NCBI RefSeq assembly: GCF_024166365.1
Contig: NC_064824.1
Span: forward strand, 48,584,608 to 48,648,607
Length of the DNA: 64,000 bases
Direction of reading: 5' to 3'
DNA from: Elephas maximus indicus
Lineage: Eukaryota > Chordata > Mammalia > Proboscidea > Elephantidae
Every line of letters begins with the position of its first letter. The first letter of the stretch is position 1. Position numbers and translations under genes: made by a program. Positions 1-10,439 of the stretch are shown here, piece after piece. The notes under the pieces were generated by a model. The model worked only from the letters and a program-made list of their open reading frames with translations. It made no database searches and was not told the origin of the DNA.

Positions 1-1330
1 TGGTGAGCTTTGATTTGTGTTGTCCTTTCTTTCCTTTTTAGAGAACTTATGCTTGATGCTCAGGTTTTGTCAAAAGGGCTAATATTCCTCCATCTGAAGC
101 TCAGGCAAGTTAGTAAATTTTATCTAAAATCTGTTTTTTCTGTTGAATTGAGTCGATCTTACCAAAAATTGCTGTGTATACTTTTAGAAACTAGGATCCC
201 CAAATCCTTGTTTTGTGTGGTATTGTTCAGTGAGTTTATGTGATCTTTCCATCTCCTTTTGTTCTAAGAGCTTGCTTCTGGTCTAGAGAACAGTGTCTAA
301 GTTTCTTTCTTATATCAGGTGGCTATGGCCAAGGGTTGTTGGTTTTTTTTCAGGCTGTCTTAGAACCTCAGTTCTTTCCTCTTTCAGAAAAATTGCACCT
401 TGTGTCCTTCTTATGATTTAGGCTTTTAGTAACTACTTGTGGAGAAACTTTGACATAAATTGGTCTATTTTAAAAGCACACCAAGGTTTTTATGCTCTGT
501 ATGTCAGTCTTAGAAGCAAAACTTTTCTAAGTAATTTAAGCTAGATATTATACAAAATGTGTTCTATTTAAAGAAAAAGGATAGTTTTGTCTTAAAGTAA
601 AAGTAGCAGCTCCAGAACAGCAAGAGGAAGAAATGAGTTATCTTTTGCCTTTCAAAATTCCTGGGTCGACTAAACATATGTAAATAAATTGGAGTGGCCT
701 AATCTTGCCTTCTACCATGAGTTAAAAGATAAGTTTTTAGTTTGCTGGTTTTCTGAAAATATTTCACCAGATTATCTCAACAAAAAAAAGATGGACTATA
801 ATGAATTTACCAAAAAGACTGTACTAGACTCAATCAAGATTTCCAGAACTCTTACGCAGAAGCTGATGGTTTCGCAGGCTGTGATGGATCCAGAATCATG
901 AGGAACAGAAATTAACTACAAAAAGCTGAGTAAACGAAATGATACTATGGGTCTTCTGTGGGAATATTGCTGATGTTTTAAGGTCCTACTTTCTGGATAT
1001 AAGAAACCATTTCCCGTTCTCCTAAATTATCTAACTAATGGGTTTAGTTATTTTAACTCTTGAATTAGAAGTTTCTGTTGGTAAATTTAGCAACTTTGTA
1101 AATATCAAACCAGAGAAGTGTCTGAAATTTGAGCTGTGATTTTACAAAATAGAACAGTATTAGATTTCCTGTGAGTTCTCTCAGAACAGTTTTGTGTCTT
1201 AATAGGTAATTGTTGCTGTATTTATGTTAACATACAATCTGAGGTTTTGCACAAGGCAGTTCCTACTGAGGCATATGAAAAGCAGTTTGATGCTGCTTAT
1301 GTGTGAACAAACACCACATGAGATTTGCTT
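1..1330. other. intergenic, nothing recognised
   Basis: AT-rich DNA without a recognisable gene or young repeat. The open stretch at 689-901 (70 codons, with a lysine-rich middle) matches no family I know. Given the env relic downstream it could be decayed transposon or retroviral internal sequence, but I cannot show that. Confidence 0.4.
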
Positions 1331-1334
1331 CCTT

Positions 1335-1880
1335 AGTTCAAAGGCCTTAAGGTGATGGTTTCATTGGTTATTTCAGACAATTGGCCTAATATTATTGTTA
1401 GTGTTTCTATCTTACCTTCTGATTTGCTGTATGGTGCCTGAGATCTTAAAAACCAGATAGTGCCCAATTACCATTTACTGAGCATTTTTGATCAAAGATT
1501 CTGTAACAAGATCATGATCCAAAGGAGGGAACCATGAGAGAGTTGTATGTAATTCTCCTGGAATCCAGGTTTCTGGCTTTTGTGGAGGCTGGGGCCAACT
1601 GCGTAGACCATCACCTTTGGGTGTCCTTTTGAACCTCGAGCTTTGAGAAAAAACTGATTCCTGAAGCCACTTTGAGCCAAACAATTGTCCAGATAAACTA
1701 GCAAGACCATTTTGCTCTGGGCGTTGTACTTTTTTTCCGAAGATTTCAGCCGGTTTTGAGAAACTGACCCCAAAGATCAGCAAATAAAGTTATGTTCAGG
1801 GTAAATCAGTGATCAGTTTAATCAGCCTTCAAGACAATGTTGTGTGAAATACCTGTCTAATGTTTGTAATCAAACTCACC
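1335..1880 (+). mobile_element. old L1 3'UTR fragment
   Basis: Shares ordered segments with the L1 3'UTR copies at 9,316-10,310 (+) and in the antisense L1s at 48.8, 17.1 and 51 kb: GGTGATGGTTTCAT, a TACCATTTACTGAGCATTTT stretch, an ACCTCGAGCTT segment and CTGAAGCCACTTTGAGCC. It is diverged and carries no ORF of note. Confidence 0.5.
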
Positions 1881-2289
1881 CTCTTGCTATACAGAAAATT
1901 GTGTATCCTAAAGAATCAGGTTCTCAGAGGAAATCGATCTCATGGCTCAGACTCCACTTTGTCTTAGATTCCACTTCTGCTTTTGAGACAGTGATCCGTG
2001 ACTGTTAATAGGTAAACCAAGGAGTTTAGAGGATCTCTTTCCAACTAACAGTGATTTTATGGGGGCAATCTCTTATTTGGATTCCTGTTGAATGTGTGGG
2101 CAATGCACTTTGAGAACTTTGGGATTATCTTTAGATATTCATAGTAAATACTGGAAAGGTAACATTAATTTGTTATTCATCGTAAAATGAGAGTCAGAAG
2201 GAAGCCCGTTGGTCCAACACTCCAGGTATGGTTGGCAGCTTTAATTCCTACTTATAGTGTAGTTGAATTGGAGAAATCTTTAAGAAATT
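1881..2289. other. intergenic, unassigned
   Basis: No gene seen. It lies directly upstream of the env remnant and may be older internal retroviral sequence, but no reading frame is recognisable. Confidence 0.3.
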
Positions 2290-2905
2290 TATCAATCACT
2301 ATGGGACAAATAACGGACAAAGTTGCTAGTGAGATGGAAACACAACAGTGATCTCTGACCTCATTAAGCTAAGGTGAAATGAGATAACAAAATAGCCTTA
2401 GAGTTTTACTTATTGGTCCAAGAAGAGCGTACCTTGTGTTGTAGCAAATACCCCTTGTTGGATTTGGATAAATAACGTAGGAGTAGAACAAGGTATATAT
2501 AACAGACAGTAAGCTACTTGGTTATACACTTGTAACACCCTTACAAACACCAGATTTATTTGGTTGGCTACCATCAGGAATAAGTACATGGGCTAGATCA
2601 CTACTGCAAGTAATATTCTTAGTTTACATCCTGATAGCGTTAAGCATAATAAAATTTATCCTCTATTGTCTTATACATCTAAAAGGCAAAAGAAGGCCTT
2701 GGGCTAAAATGCTGACGCACATTGAGTCTGTTCACTTTGGTAATGCGATTGATGAGAACATCATTCTTACTTAAGATCCTGGTGAAGAACCAGATGGTAT
2801 CCGGTGGAAAACCAGCACCACGCATGTAGAGAACCTGCCATGGTCGCCACCTAGGAGCTCAACTAAGTCCAGGTACTGATCATCGATGTACTATCTCCAA
2901 TCTCT
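2290..2905 (+). pseudogene. broken endogenous retrovirus env (transmembrane subunit) remnant
   Basis: In shifting frames the translation resembles the end of a gamma-type retroviral TM subunit. There is a degraded CX6C-type cysteine motif around 2,440, then (2,510-2,690) a membrane-proximal LFGWLP motif, a long hydrophobic anchor and a basic stop-transfer segment, then a cytoplasmic-tail-like stretch. Several stops and frame changes make it dead. A candidate LTR follows immediately. Family assignment within retroviruses is not possible by eye. Confidence 0.6.
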
Positions 2906-2910
2906 GATCA

Positions 2911-3612
2911 AAATGAGGGAATGATTTAGAAAATAATGTTGGAGTCATTATTACCTGTCCTTGAGCATAAAGAATGTGACCCAGCTGGAGCTGGAGCTGG
3001 GCTCACAAGGGCTCACAAGGACTCACAAGGACACTTCAACTGGGCCCTGAGATAAAGACAATAGATAGAATAATCTTGGAAAGTATCTTTTAGGGAACCT
3101 TTCACATAAGCCAGAACACAAAAGACTTTCCACTCTTATCTTTTTCTATCAACATTCTATTAAAATTTAGTGGATAGAAATTTGTTGGGCCAATGAAGAC
3201 CCTCCTGACTGTCATTACTGAAATCTGCACCAATGATCATTAAGAAAGATGTTTCAAAATGTAGGATCATAGTTTCTAGCCAATCTATGAAAAGGTGAAG
3301 CTTTCAATGGTTTTGCCCATTTTGGAGTGTTAATACATACTGATGACTCTGTAACATTCTCTGGAATGGGACAGACATGGCTGTGGCAGCATGCTTGTCC
3401 GTTTTCACCTTGTTGTCTATTCTGTAATATTCTCTGAACTCTGGCAGACATGGCTGTGGCAGCATACTTGTCTGTTTCCCCATTCTTGCCTATTCTATGA
3501 CATTCTCTGGATTCAGGCAGACATTAGCTCTGGCAGCACACTTGTCTGCTTCCAACTTTTGTCTTTTTTAATATAGGCCGAATAAAACTTTCTTTTTGCT
3601 TTACTAAATAAA
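2911..3612 (+). mobile_element. candidate retroviral LTR downstream of the env relic
   Basis: It starts with TGAGGGAATG after a purine-rich stretch, as a 3' LTR would. It contains short direct repeats (AGCTGG units at about 2,980 and CTCACAAGG units at 3,002-3,030), three 73-bp tandem units at 3,351-3,569, and an AATAAA signal in GAATAAAACTTTCTTT near the 3' end. No upstream LTR was found. The 3' boundary near TTTACTAAAT is approximate. Confidence 0.5.
3351..3569 (+). repeat. 73-bp tandem repeat, three units
   Basis: Units start at 3,351, 3,424 and 3,497. Each has a (T/C)ATTCTCTG start, the core CAGACATGGCTGTGGCAGCA (degraded in unit 3) and CTTGTCTG. The exact 73-bp spacing was counted from the sequence. 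They lie inside the candidate LTR, where repeated U3 enhancer-like units are common. Confidence 0.8.
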
Positions 3613-3630
3613 TAAATGAATCAAACAACG

Positions 3631-4172
3631 TATTGCATTGGCCAAATCTTCTGCAAAGACCTCTTTAAAGTGTTGAAAAGCAAAGATGTCTTTTTGAGGA
3701 CTAAAGTGCACCTGACCCAAGCCATGATATTTTCAATCACCTCATATGCATGCGAAAGCTGGACAATAAACAAAGAAGACCAAAAAAGAATTGATGCCTT
3801 TGAATACAATGTTAGCGAAGGTATTGGATATACCATGGACTGCCAGAAGAACAAATAAGTCTGTCTTGGAAGAAATACAACCAGAGTGCTCCTTGGAAGT
3901 GAGAATGGTGAGACTTCATCTCATGTACTTTGGACATGTTAGCAGGAGGAACCAGTCCCCAGAGAAGGACATTATTATGCTTGGCAAGGTAGAGAGAGGG
4001 TCAGTGAAAAAGAAGAAGACCCTCAAGGAAATGGATTCACACAATGGCTGCAACGATGGGCTCAGGCATAGCAATGATTGTGAGGTTGGTGCAGTACCAG
4101 GCAGTATTTCATTCTGTTGTACATAGTGTTGCTGTGAGTCAGAGCCAACTAACTCCACGGCACCTAACAACA
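3631..4172 (+). mobile_element. RTE LINE, 3' fragment
   Basis: Parallels the 3' end of the RTE at 5,142-6,735: CTTTAAAGTGTTGAAAAGCA, CACCTGACCCAAGCCATG, GTACTTTGGACATGTTAGCA, ending in the tail shared with AfroSINEs (GCTGTGAGTCAGAGCC). Frames are broken (pieces at 3,616-3,858 and 3,791-4,126). Confidence 0.85.
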
Positions 4173-4333
4173 GACCAAGGTAAATAAAGTTTATTTCTCC
4201 TCAAGCTGTTTACCCTTAAATTTATCTTTTTTTAATCATCTGTCAATCTGCCATTTTTACTTTAATATAAATTTTTTCTCACTAAAAGTCATTTCATCTA
4301 TTGTCTTGCTTTTCAGACAAATTCAAAGCTTTG

Positions 4334-4512
4334 CTATTGTTCGGCTGCCGTCAAGTAGACTGACACGTGGCAACCTTGTGTTCCATAGGGTTTTCAATGG
4401 CTGATTTTTTGGAAGTGGATCTTCAGGACTTTTTTTTTTCCTCCAAAAACCTCCAAGTTTTTGGTTAGCAGCTAAGTGTGTTAACCATTTGTGGCTCCCA
4501 GGACTCCCTACT
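4334..4512 (-). mobile_element. AfroSINE, long type
   Basis: The reverse strand shows the tRNA-like head (TGGTTAACACACTTAGCTGC region), the RTE-5'-like body and the RTE-type tail. Old and diverged. Confidence 0.7.
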
Positions 4513-4944
4513 CTACGTGGAATTATGGTAAGATAAAATGGCATCCATTTATAAACAGAAAAGCTGTATCGTTTCCCTTGTGAATTAGATGAAGGATTAT
4601 GAATTGTTGGGTGCTAATGTCTCCCTTGGAACTACATTATTAGATATATTTTTGGATTGTTGTCCTGTTTTTTTAGCCAATGTGGTAGACTGATTCCTTT
4701 AATGGCCTTTCGGCTCACTATATTTACAAGTATTCTTATCTCTATGTTCCCAAATATAATAAATCTGTTGTCAAGATGGATAATCTTTGTTCCTATTGAC
4801 ATAATGTATCTCTTCTTACTGTGGCTGCTTTGAGAATTTTCTGTTTTTTCACTAGTTTTTGTTAATTTGATTATGACATGCCTTGATGTGTCAGAGTTTC
4901 TTTTTGAAATTATGAAATGTCCTAAAACTGACTGTGGTGAATTA

Positions 4945-5136
4945 TATCATGCATTAGTTTCCTAGTGGAGGATCCTTCCTTGCCTCTTCTAGCTTCTTGT
5001 AGCCCAGATGTTACTTGGCTTGTGGCAGCATAACTCCAATCATTGCTTCTATCTTCACATGGCTGTCTTCCCTCTGTATCTGTGTCTCCTCTTTTTTTTA
5101 AAAGGATAACAGTCATATTGGACTACAGTCCACCCT
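4945..5136. repeat. left half of an old mammalian repeat split by an RTE
   Basis: Begins GCATTAGTTTCCTAG and runs to CAGTCATATTGGACTACAGT. Its other half is at 6,741-6,862 (TCAGTATGACCTCACC to ACACAATTCAACCCATAACA). The same family occurs at 30,215-30,585 and 41,358-41,930. I do not assign its class. Confidence 0.6.
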
Positions 5137-5141
5137 AATTC

Positions 5142-6735
5142 TTGGAAAGAATACACCGAGTCATTATACCAAAAAGAATTAGTCAATGTTCAACCATTTC
5201 AAGAGGTAGCATATGATCAGGAACCATTGGTGCTAAAGGAAGAAGTCCAAGCTGCTCTGAAGACATTGGTGAAAAATAAGGCTCCAGGAACTGATAGAAT
5301 ATCAATTGAGATGTTTCAACAAACGGATGCAGTGCTAAAGGTGCTCACTCATCTATGCCAAGAAATATGGAAGACAGCTTCCCGGCCAACTGACAGGAAG
5401 AGATACATATTTATGCCTATTCCCAAGAAAGGTGATCCAACCGAATGTGGAAATTCTTGAACAATATCATTAATATCACGCGCAAGCAAAATTTTGCCGA
5501 AGATCATTCAAAAATGGCTGCAGCAATGTATGAACAGGAAACTGCCAGAAATTCAGGCCGGTTTCAGAAGAGGACATGGAAACAGAGATATCATTGCTGA
5601 TGTCAGATGGATCCTGGCTAAAAGCAAAGAATACCAGAAGGATGTTTACCTGTGTTTTATTGACTATGCAAAGGCATTCAACTGTGTGGATTATAGCAAA
5701 TTATAAATAACATTGAGAAGAAAGGGATTCCAGAACACTTAATTGTGCTCATGAGGAACCTTTACATAGATCAAGAGGCAGTTGTTTGGACAGAACAAGG
5801 GGATACTGATTGGTTTAAAGTCAGGAAAGGTGTGCATCAGGGTTGTATCCTTTCATCATACCTATTCAATCTGTATGCTGAGCAAATAACCCGAGAAGCT
5901 GGACTATATGAAGAAGAACAAGGGATTGGAGGACAAATCATTTGCAACCTACTTTACGCAGATGACACAACCTTGCTTGCTGAAAGTGAAGAGGACTGGA
6001 AGCACTTACTAATGAAGATCAAAGACCACAGCCTTCAGGATGGATTGCACCTCAACATAAAGAAAACAAAAATCCTCATAACTGGACCAATGAGCAACAT
6101 CATGATAAACGGAGATAAGATTAAAGTTGTCAAGGATTTCATTTCACTTGGATCCACAATCAATAGCCATGGAAGCAGCAGCCAAGAAATCAAACGATGC
6201 ATTGCATGGGGTAAATCTGCTGCAAAGGACCTCTTTAAAGTGTTGAAAAGCAAAGATGTCACCTTGAAGACTAAGGTGCTCTGACCCAAGCCATGGTATT
6301 TTCAATTGCATCATAGGCATGTGAAAGCTGGACAATGAATAAGGAACCGGAGAAGAATTGACGCCTTTGAATTATGCTGTTGGTGAAGAATATTGAATGT
6401 ACCATGGACTGCCAAAAGAACGAACAAATCTGTCTTGGAAGGAGTACAACCAGAATGCTCCTTAGAAGCAAGGATGGCGAGACTGCATCTTAGGTACTTT
6501 GGACATGTTGTCAGGAGGGATCAGTCCCTGGAGAAGGATATCATGCTTGGTAAAGTATGGAGTCAGCAGAAAAGAGGAAGACCCTCAAAGAAGTGGATTG
6601 ACACAGTGTCTGCAACAATGAGCTCAAGCATAACAACGATTGTAAGGATGACACAGGACTGGGCAGTGTTTCGTTCTGTTGTGCATAGGGTCACTATGAC
6701 TTGGTACTGACTTGATGGCACCTCACAACAATGAC
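5142..6735 (+). mobile_element. RTE LINE, 5'-truncated, with reverse-transcriptase remnant
   Basis: Non-LTR retrotransposon of the RTE clade (BovB/RTE1-like, the LINE whose tail AfroSINEs share). Reading-frame pieces 5,227-5,460, 5,494-5,706 and 5,745-6,284 encode RT blocks KNKAPGTDRISIEMFQ, CFIDYAKAFNCVD and the catalytic LLYADDTTLLAESEED; 6,393-6,710 has the C-terminal YFGHVVRRDQSLEKDIMLGK. Frameshifts and stops make it inactive. A 5-bp AATTC target duplication (5,137-5,141, 6,736-6,740) marks insertion into an older repeat. Confidence 0.9.
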
Positions 6736-6740
6736 AATTC

Positions 6741-6865
6741 AGTATGACCTCACCTTAACTTTATTAAATCTGCAGAACTTTTTTCTAAATAAAGTCACAT
6801 TCACAGGTACCAGGGGTTAGAATTTCAGCGTATCTTTTTGGGGAACACAATTCAACCCATAACAT
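6741..6865. repeat. right half of the old repeat split by the RTE
   Basis: Continues the element broken at 5,136: TATGACCTCACCTTAACTTT, then AAATAAAGTCACATTCACAG, ending ACACAATTCAACCCATAACA as in the other copies. Confidence 0.6.
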
Positions 6866-6904
6866 GTGCTTTGTGAATAATATCTCAAATTGTTACCAAA
6901 AAAA

Positions 6905-7262
6905 AAAAAAAAAGGCATGACATCTATTTCACAGAAGAGGAAAAATGTATGGTCAATAAATTTAAAGAGATGCTCAAATTCACTGTCACAGAAATGAAGA
7001 TTAAGACCATAGTGAGATTCTATTTTACACTAATATGATTGACACAAATTAAGACTATCAAGTGTTTTAAAAAATGTACATCAATGAAATCCTTATAAAA
7101 TTTCTTGTGGGGTTGTAAATTGTGACCACCATATTGGAAAACAAGTTGGCAGTCTTATAAAGCTGAACATTCTCATGCTCTATGACCCATACATTCTACT
7201 GCTATGTTCACACCAATAGAAAGACCTTTCTAATTAAATCAGTAGTGACATTAATGAATGTA
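6905..7262 (+). mobile_element. old L1 ORF2 3' fragment
   Basis: Follows the L1 ORF2 C-terminal region on the + strand: GAGATGCTCAAATTCACTG, AATGAAGATTAAGACC, a TTGTAAATTG block, then AAGCTGAACATTCTCATGC and CTATGACCCATACATTCTAC. An A-rich stretch precedes it. Confidence 0.65.
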
Positions 7263-7690
7263 ATATGTGGTATTATATAGTGCAATGTATCAAAATTTGG
7301 ATGATCTGCATAACTCAGTGACCCAATATTTTTCAAATGACCGATGCATAATGGTACAAAATCATGCGTGGGTAAAAGATCCATTCAACATGCAAGAAAG
7401 ACCAATATATTTAAGGTAGCAGGGTTTGAAAAGTTCATTGATATAATTTCAGATTTCACATTGCAAAAACTACTGTTTGTCAAGTTCTGGTGTTATATTA
7501 AAGAAGAATATCCAGAATTATCTGAAAAACCTAATATAATACTCCTCCCTTTCCCAACTACCTTCCTGCATTAGGTTGGATTTTCTTCATATTTTAGAAC
7601 AAAGCATAACACAATAAACTAAAGATAGAAACCAATATGAGAACGCAGCTGTCTTCCATTACAAAAGATCGAAAAAAATAAATAGATAAA
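7250..7690 (+). pseudogene. hAT (Charlie-type) transposase C-terminal relic
   Basis: The frame at 7,344-7,574 reads KFWCYIKEEYPELSEKPNII then LLPFPTTFL, the dimerisation-region signature of hAT/Charlie transposases (FW..K.EYP.L....L.LLPFPTTYLCE). It then continues out of frame (GGATTTTCTTCATAT and a region like MRTQLSSI). Truncated and dead. Confidence 0.7.
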
Positions 7691-8310
7691 GCACAATACA
7701 ACTCTTCTCACTTATTTTTTCATTCAATAGTCATTTTTTCACTAAAATACAATGTTGATATTAGCTTGTAAAGGGATTTATTATTGTTTTAAAATGAATT
7801 TTAAAATATTTTTACTATTTGCAAAACATATACATGCACAAACAAAACAAAAGCAAGGAGCAAGAAAAAAGGAAGCTAATAGGAAAAATACTTTCAAGTA
7901 CTATACCTCCAAAACAAAAGGTCTAATAGCCTTTTAAAAATAAAACCTAGGTCTAATGGACCAAATGATCTTCCTCCAAACCAAAAGGTCTAATTACTTA
8001 GCACAATCCTAAGCCTAATGACCTTAGCCAAAGATCTATGTGGTTATGAATCATAGCATAAAAAAATAAATTCAGCAACCAGAATTCAATGAAAATAAAG
8101 CAAAGATGGTTATTGAGACTGACTAACATGGCAGCAGGACACATGGACAAAGTTGAACACAAAGGGCCCAGTGAGTGCACCTATCAGCGCAAGGATCTAC
8201 TGGAATGCTGGCAAGCCAGAGGCTTCAAAACACTTTGGTAGAACCCCCAGAATTATCAAAGGATAACGAGAATACCTTTCAACATCTCAACTTAAAAAAC
8301 AAAGTTGAAC
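7691..8310. other. intergenic, unassigned
   Basis: A-rich DNA with repeated GGTCTAAT-type words at about 7,915-8,020; no gene or repeat family recognised. Confidence 0.3.
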
Positions 8311-8520
8311 TTATAGCACTGGTAGTGTAGTTGTTAAGCTCTCGGTTGCTAACTGAAAGGTCAGAGGTTGGAACCCACCAGCCACTCTGTGGGAGAAATA
8401 TGTGATAGTCTGCTTCCATAAAGATTACAGCCTAGGAAACGCTATGGGGCAGTTCTACTCTGTCCTATAGAATCATTATGAGTCAGAATTGACTGAATGG
8501 GTAATGGGTTTGGTTTTTTT
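8311..8520 (+). mobile_element. AfroSINE, long type
   Basis: tRNA-like head (ACTGGTAGTGTAGTTGTTAA, then GTCAGAGGTTGGAACCCACC as B box), the middle segment GTCTGCTTCCATAAAGATTA, then GGGGCAGTTCTACTCTGTCC and a GAGTCAGAATTGACTGAATG tail. Confidence 0.85.
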
Positions 8521-8820
8521 CGTTATGGTACTAGAGAGCTATGCTAGCTGACAGAATCTGAGCAGAGCAAACCTCTGGACTCATACGGTCTTTGAGAAGC
8601 ATGGAGTTCAGGGATGGTAGACTTTCAGACCCGTAATTGGATTAGCATCATCAGGGAAAGAGTGTTGTTGATTGGTTGCCACTTTGAGGGTCATTTTTGG
8701 AGTGAGATTTTCCTGATTGGCTGACATTCAGAAGTGAAAGATTGACACTGATTGGTTATCCTGCAAAAGTAGGTTCACTGAGTCAAGTTATGTTTATCAA
8801 TTTGAATGTGATTAACTTGA
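8521..8820. other. intergenic, unassigned, with three CCAAT-like words
   Basis: Contains TTGATTGGTTGCCA (about 8,668), CCTGATTGGCTGACA (about 8,711) and ACTGATTGGTTATCC (about 8,748), a loose periodic repeat of an inverted CCAAT word. No element recognised. Confidence 0.35.
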
Positions 8821-9313
8821 AAGCAGAGACTCAAAGAGAGACTTGTACACCAATGTTCATTGCAGCATTATTCACAATAGCCAAAAGATGTAAACAACCT
8901 AAATGACCATCAACAGATGAATGGATAAACAAAATGTGGTACATACATACAATGGAATACTACTCAGCCAGTAAGAGAAATGAAGTCTTGATATAAGCTA
9001 CAGTGTGGATGGAGCTTGAAGATATTATGCTGACTGAAATAAGCCAATCACAAAAGGACAAATATTGTATGAGATCACCTATATAAAAAGACGAGAAAAG
9101 TCAAAAGTATAGAGATCAAAGTTTATTAGTGGTTACCAGGGGTGAGAGGGAGGGGGGAAAAGAGGGTTAATGTTGATGAAAAAATCTTATTGATTAAGGG
9201 TATGGTTGCACAGCCGATCGCTGTAATTCAGACAATAAGTTGTACACCTGCAAAAAGTTGAATTGGCAAAAGTTGTGTGATAGATATATTTACAACAGTG
9301 ACAAAAAAAAAAA
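8821..9313 (+). mobile_element. L1 3' end with poly(A)
   Basis: L1 ORF2/3'UTR junction text: CCAATGTTCATTGCAGCATT, CAATAGCCAAAAGATG, TGGAATACTACTCAGCCAGT, then a 3'UTR with AGAGGGAGGGGGG, closing in a run of A at 9,302-9,314. Confidence 0.8.
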
Positions 9314-9315
9314 AA

Positions 9316-10310
9316 GGTAAATGTTGAGGCTACTTAAGTATGACCAAACCCCTCATAGGATTTTGTTCCTTGGTTTGGAGTTTAGGGTCATGGTTTCATG
9401 GGACATTCCAGTTAATTCGCCTAATAACATGTTTAGTACTTCTATTCTACCTCCTCGTTCGTTGCGTAGAGACTGGGGTCATTAAAGCTTCAAGTGGCCA
9501 CCTTAAGGCACAAAAATTGGTCTGTATTCACCCGGAATAACAGTGAAAGGAGAATCAGAAATAGGAGCAGGATACGGAATATGTGGCTGATCACCTCCAT
9601 AAAAAACTTCCTCCTTTGCCATGAGACCAGAAGAACTGGATGGATGGTGCCCAGCTACCATTACTGAATATTTTGATCAGAGTTCATAGAAGAATCTTGA
9701 TTAAAAAGGGGGAAATGCAGAACAGAATTTCAAATTCTCATGGACTCTAGACTTCCTGAAGCCATGGAGGGTGGGTGAACCCTTGAAACTATTACCCTGA
9801 GATAATCTTTAAACCAGAAATATCCCTTGAAACCAACCAACCAAACAAACCCATTGTCAGCAAATCGATTCTAACTCATAGCGACCTTATAGGTCAGAGT
9901 AGCATTGCCCCATAGGGTTTTCAAGGAGCAGATTCTGAATTCGAACTATTGACCTTTTGGTTAGCTCCAAATGCTTAACTACTGCACCCAGGGCTCCAAA
10001 AATATCCCCTGAAGTTATCTGAAAACTGAGGAACAGTTTAGCCTAACTAGTAAAAATGTCTGTCTTGAGCATTATGCTCTTTTAAGAACATCTATATGGG
10101 ATCAAACTGATAACAGCAACTCGAAAGATTAAATAGGAACCTTAGGGGCAATGAATTTATATTAATAAGAGAGGAACAACTCAGAAAAAGAGGGTGAGAA
10201 CAGTTGCACACACTTGGAGAATGTAATCAACATCACTGAATTCTACATGTAAAAACTGTCATATTAGTATATGTTCTGCTGTGTATATTCTCAACAACAA
10301 AATTTTAAAA
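9316..10310 (+). mobile_element. L1 3'UTR fragment, split by an AfroSINE
   Basis: Homologous, in order, to the reverse complement of 48,812-49,335 and more loosely to the 3'UTRs at 17 and 51 kb: GAGACCAGAAGAACTGGATG, AAAAAGGGGGAAATGCAG, ACTAGTAAAAATGTCTG, GGTGAGAACAGTTGCACACA, GTATATTCTCAACAACAAAA. Interrupted at 9,827-9,999. Confidence 0.65.
9827..9999 (-). mobile_element. AfroSINE, short type, with target duplication
   Basis: The reverse strand has the tRNA-like head (GGAGCCCTGGGTGCAGTAG) and tail. Flanked by perfect 9-bp repeats AAATATCCC at 9,818-9,826 and 10,000-10,008; inserted in the L1 3'UTR. Confidence 0.9.
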
Positions 10311-10439
10311 AACTGAACATATATAAAATAGGTCATTACTTGGTTTTATGGCTACAAAACAATCAATCTTTTCCTAAGTTTGTGAAAATTTCTTATTCTG
10401 ATTGATTCTATTACATAACCACAGTATAATTATCAAACG

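Noticed and set aside
689-901. 70-codon open frame as a host gene exon
   Set aside because: No family match, no convincing splice sites, and it lies near retroviral and L1 debris.
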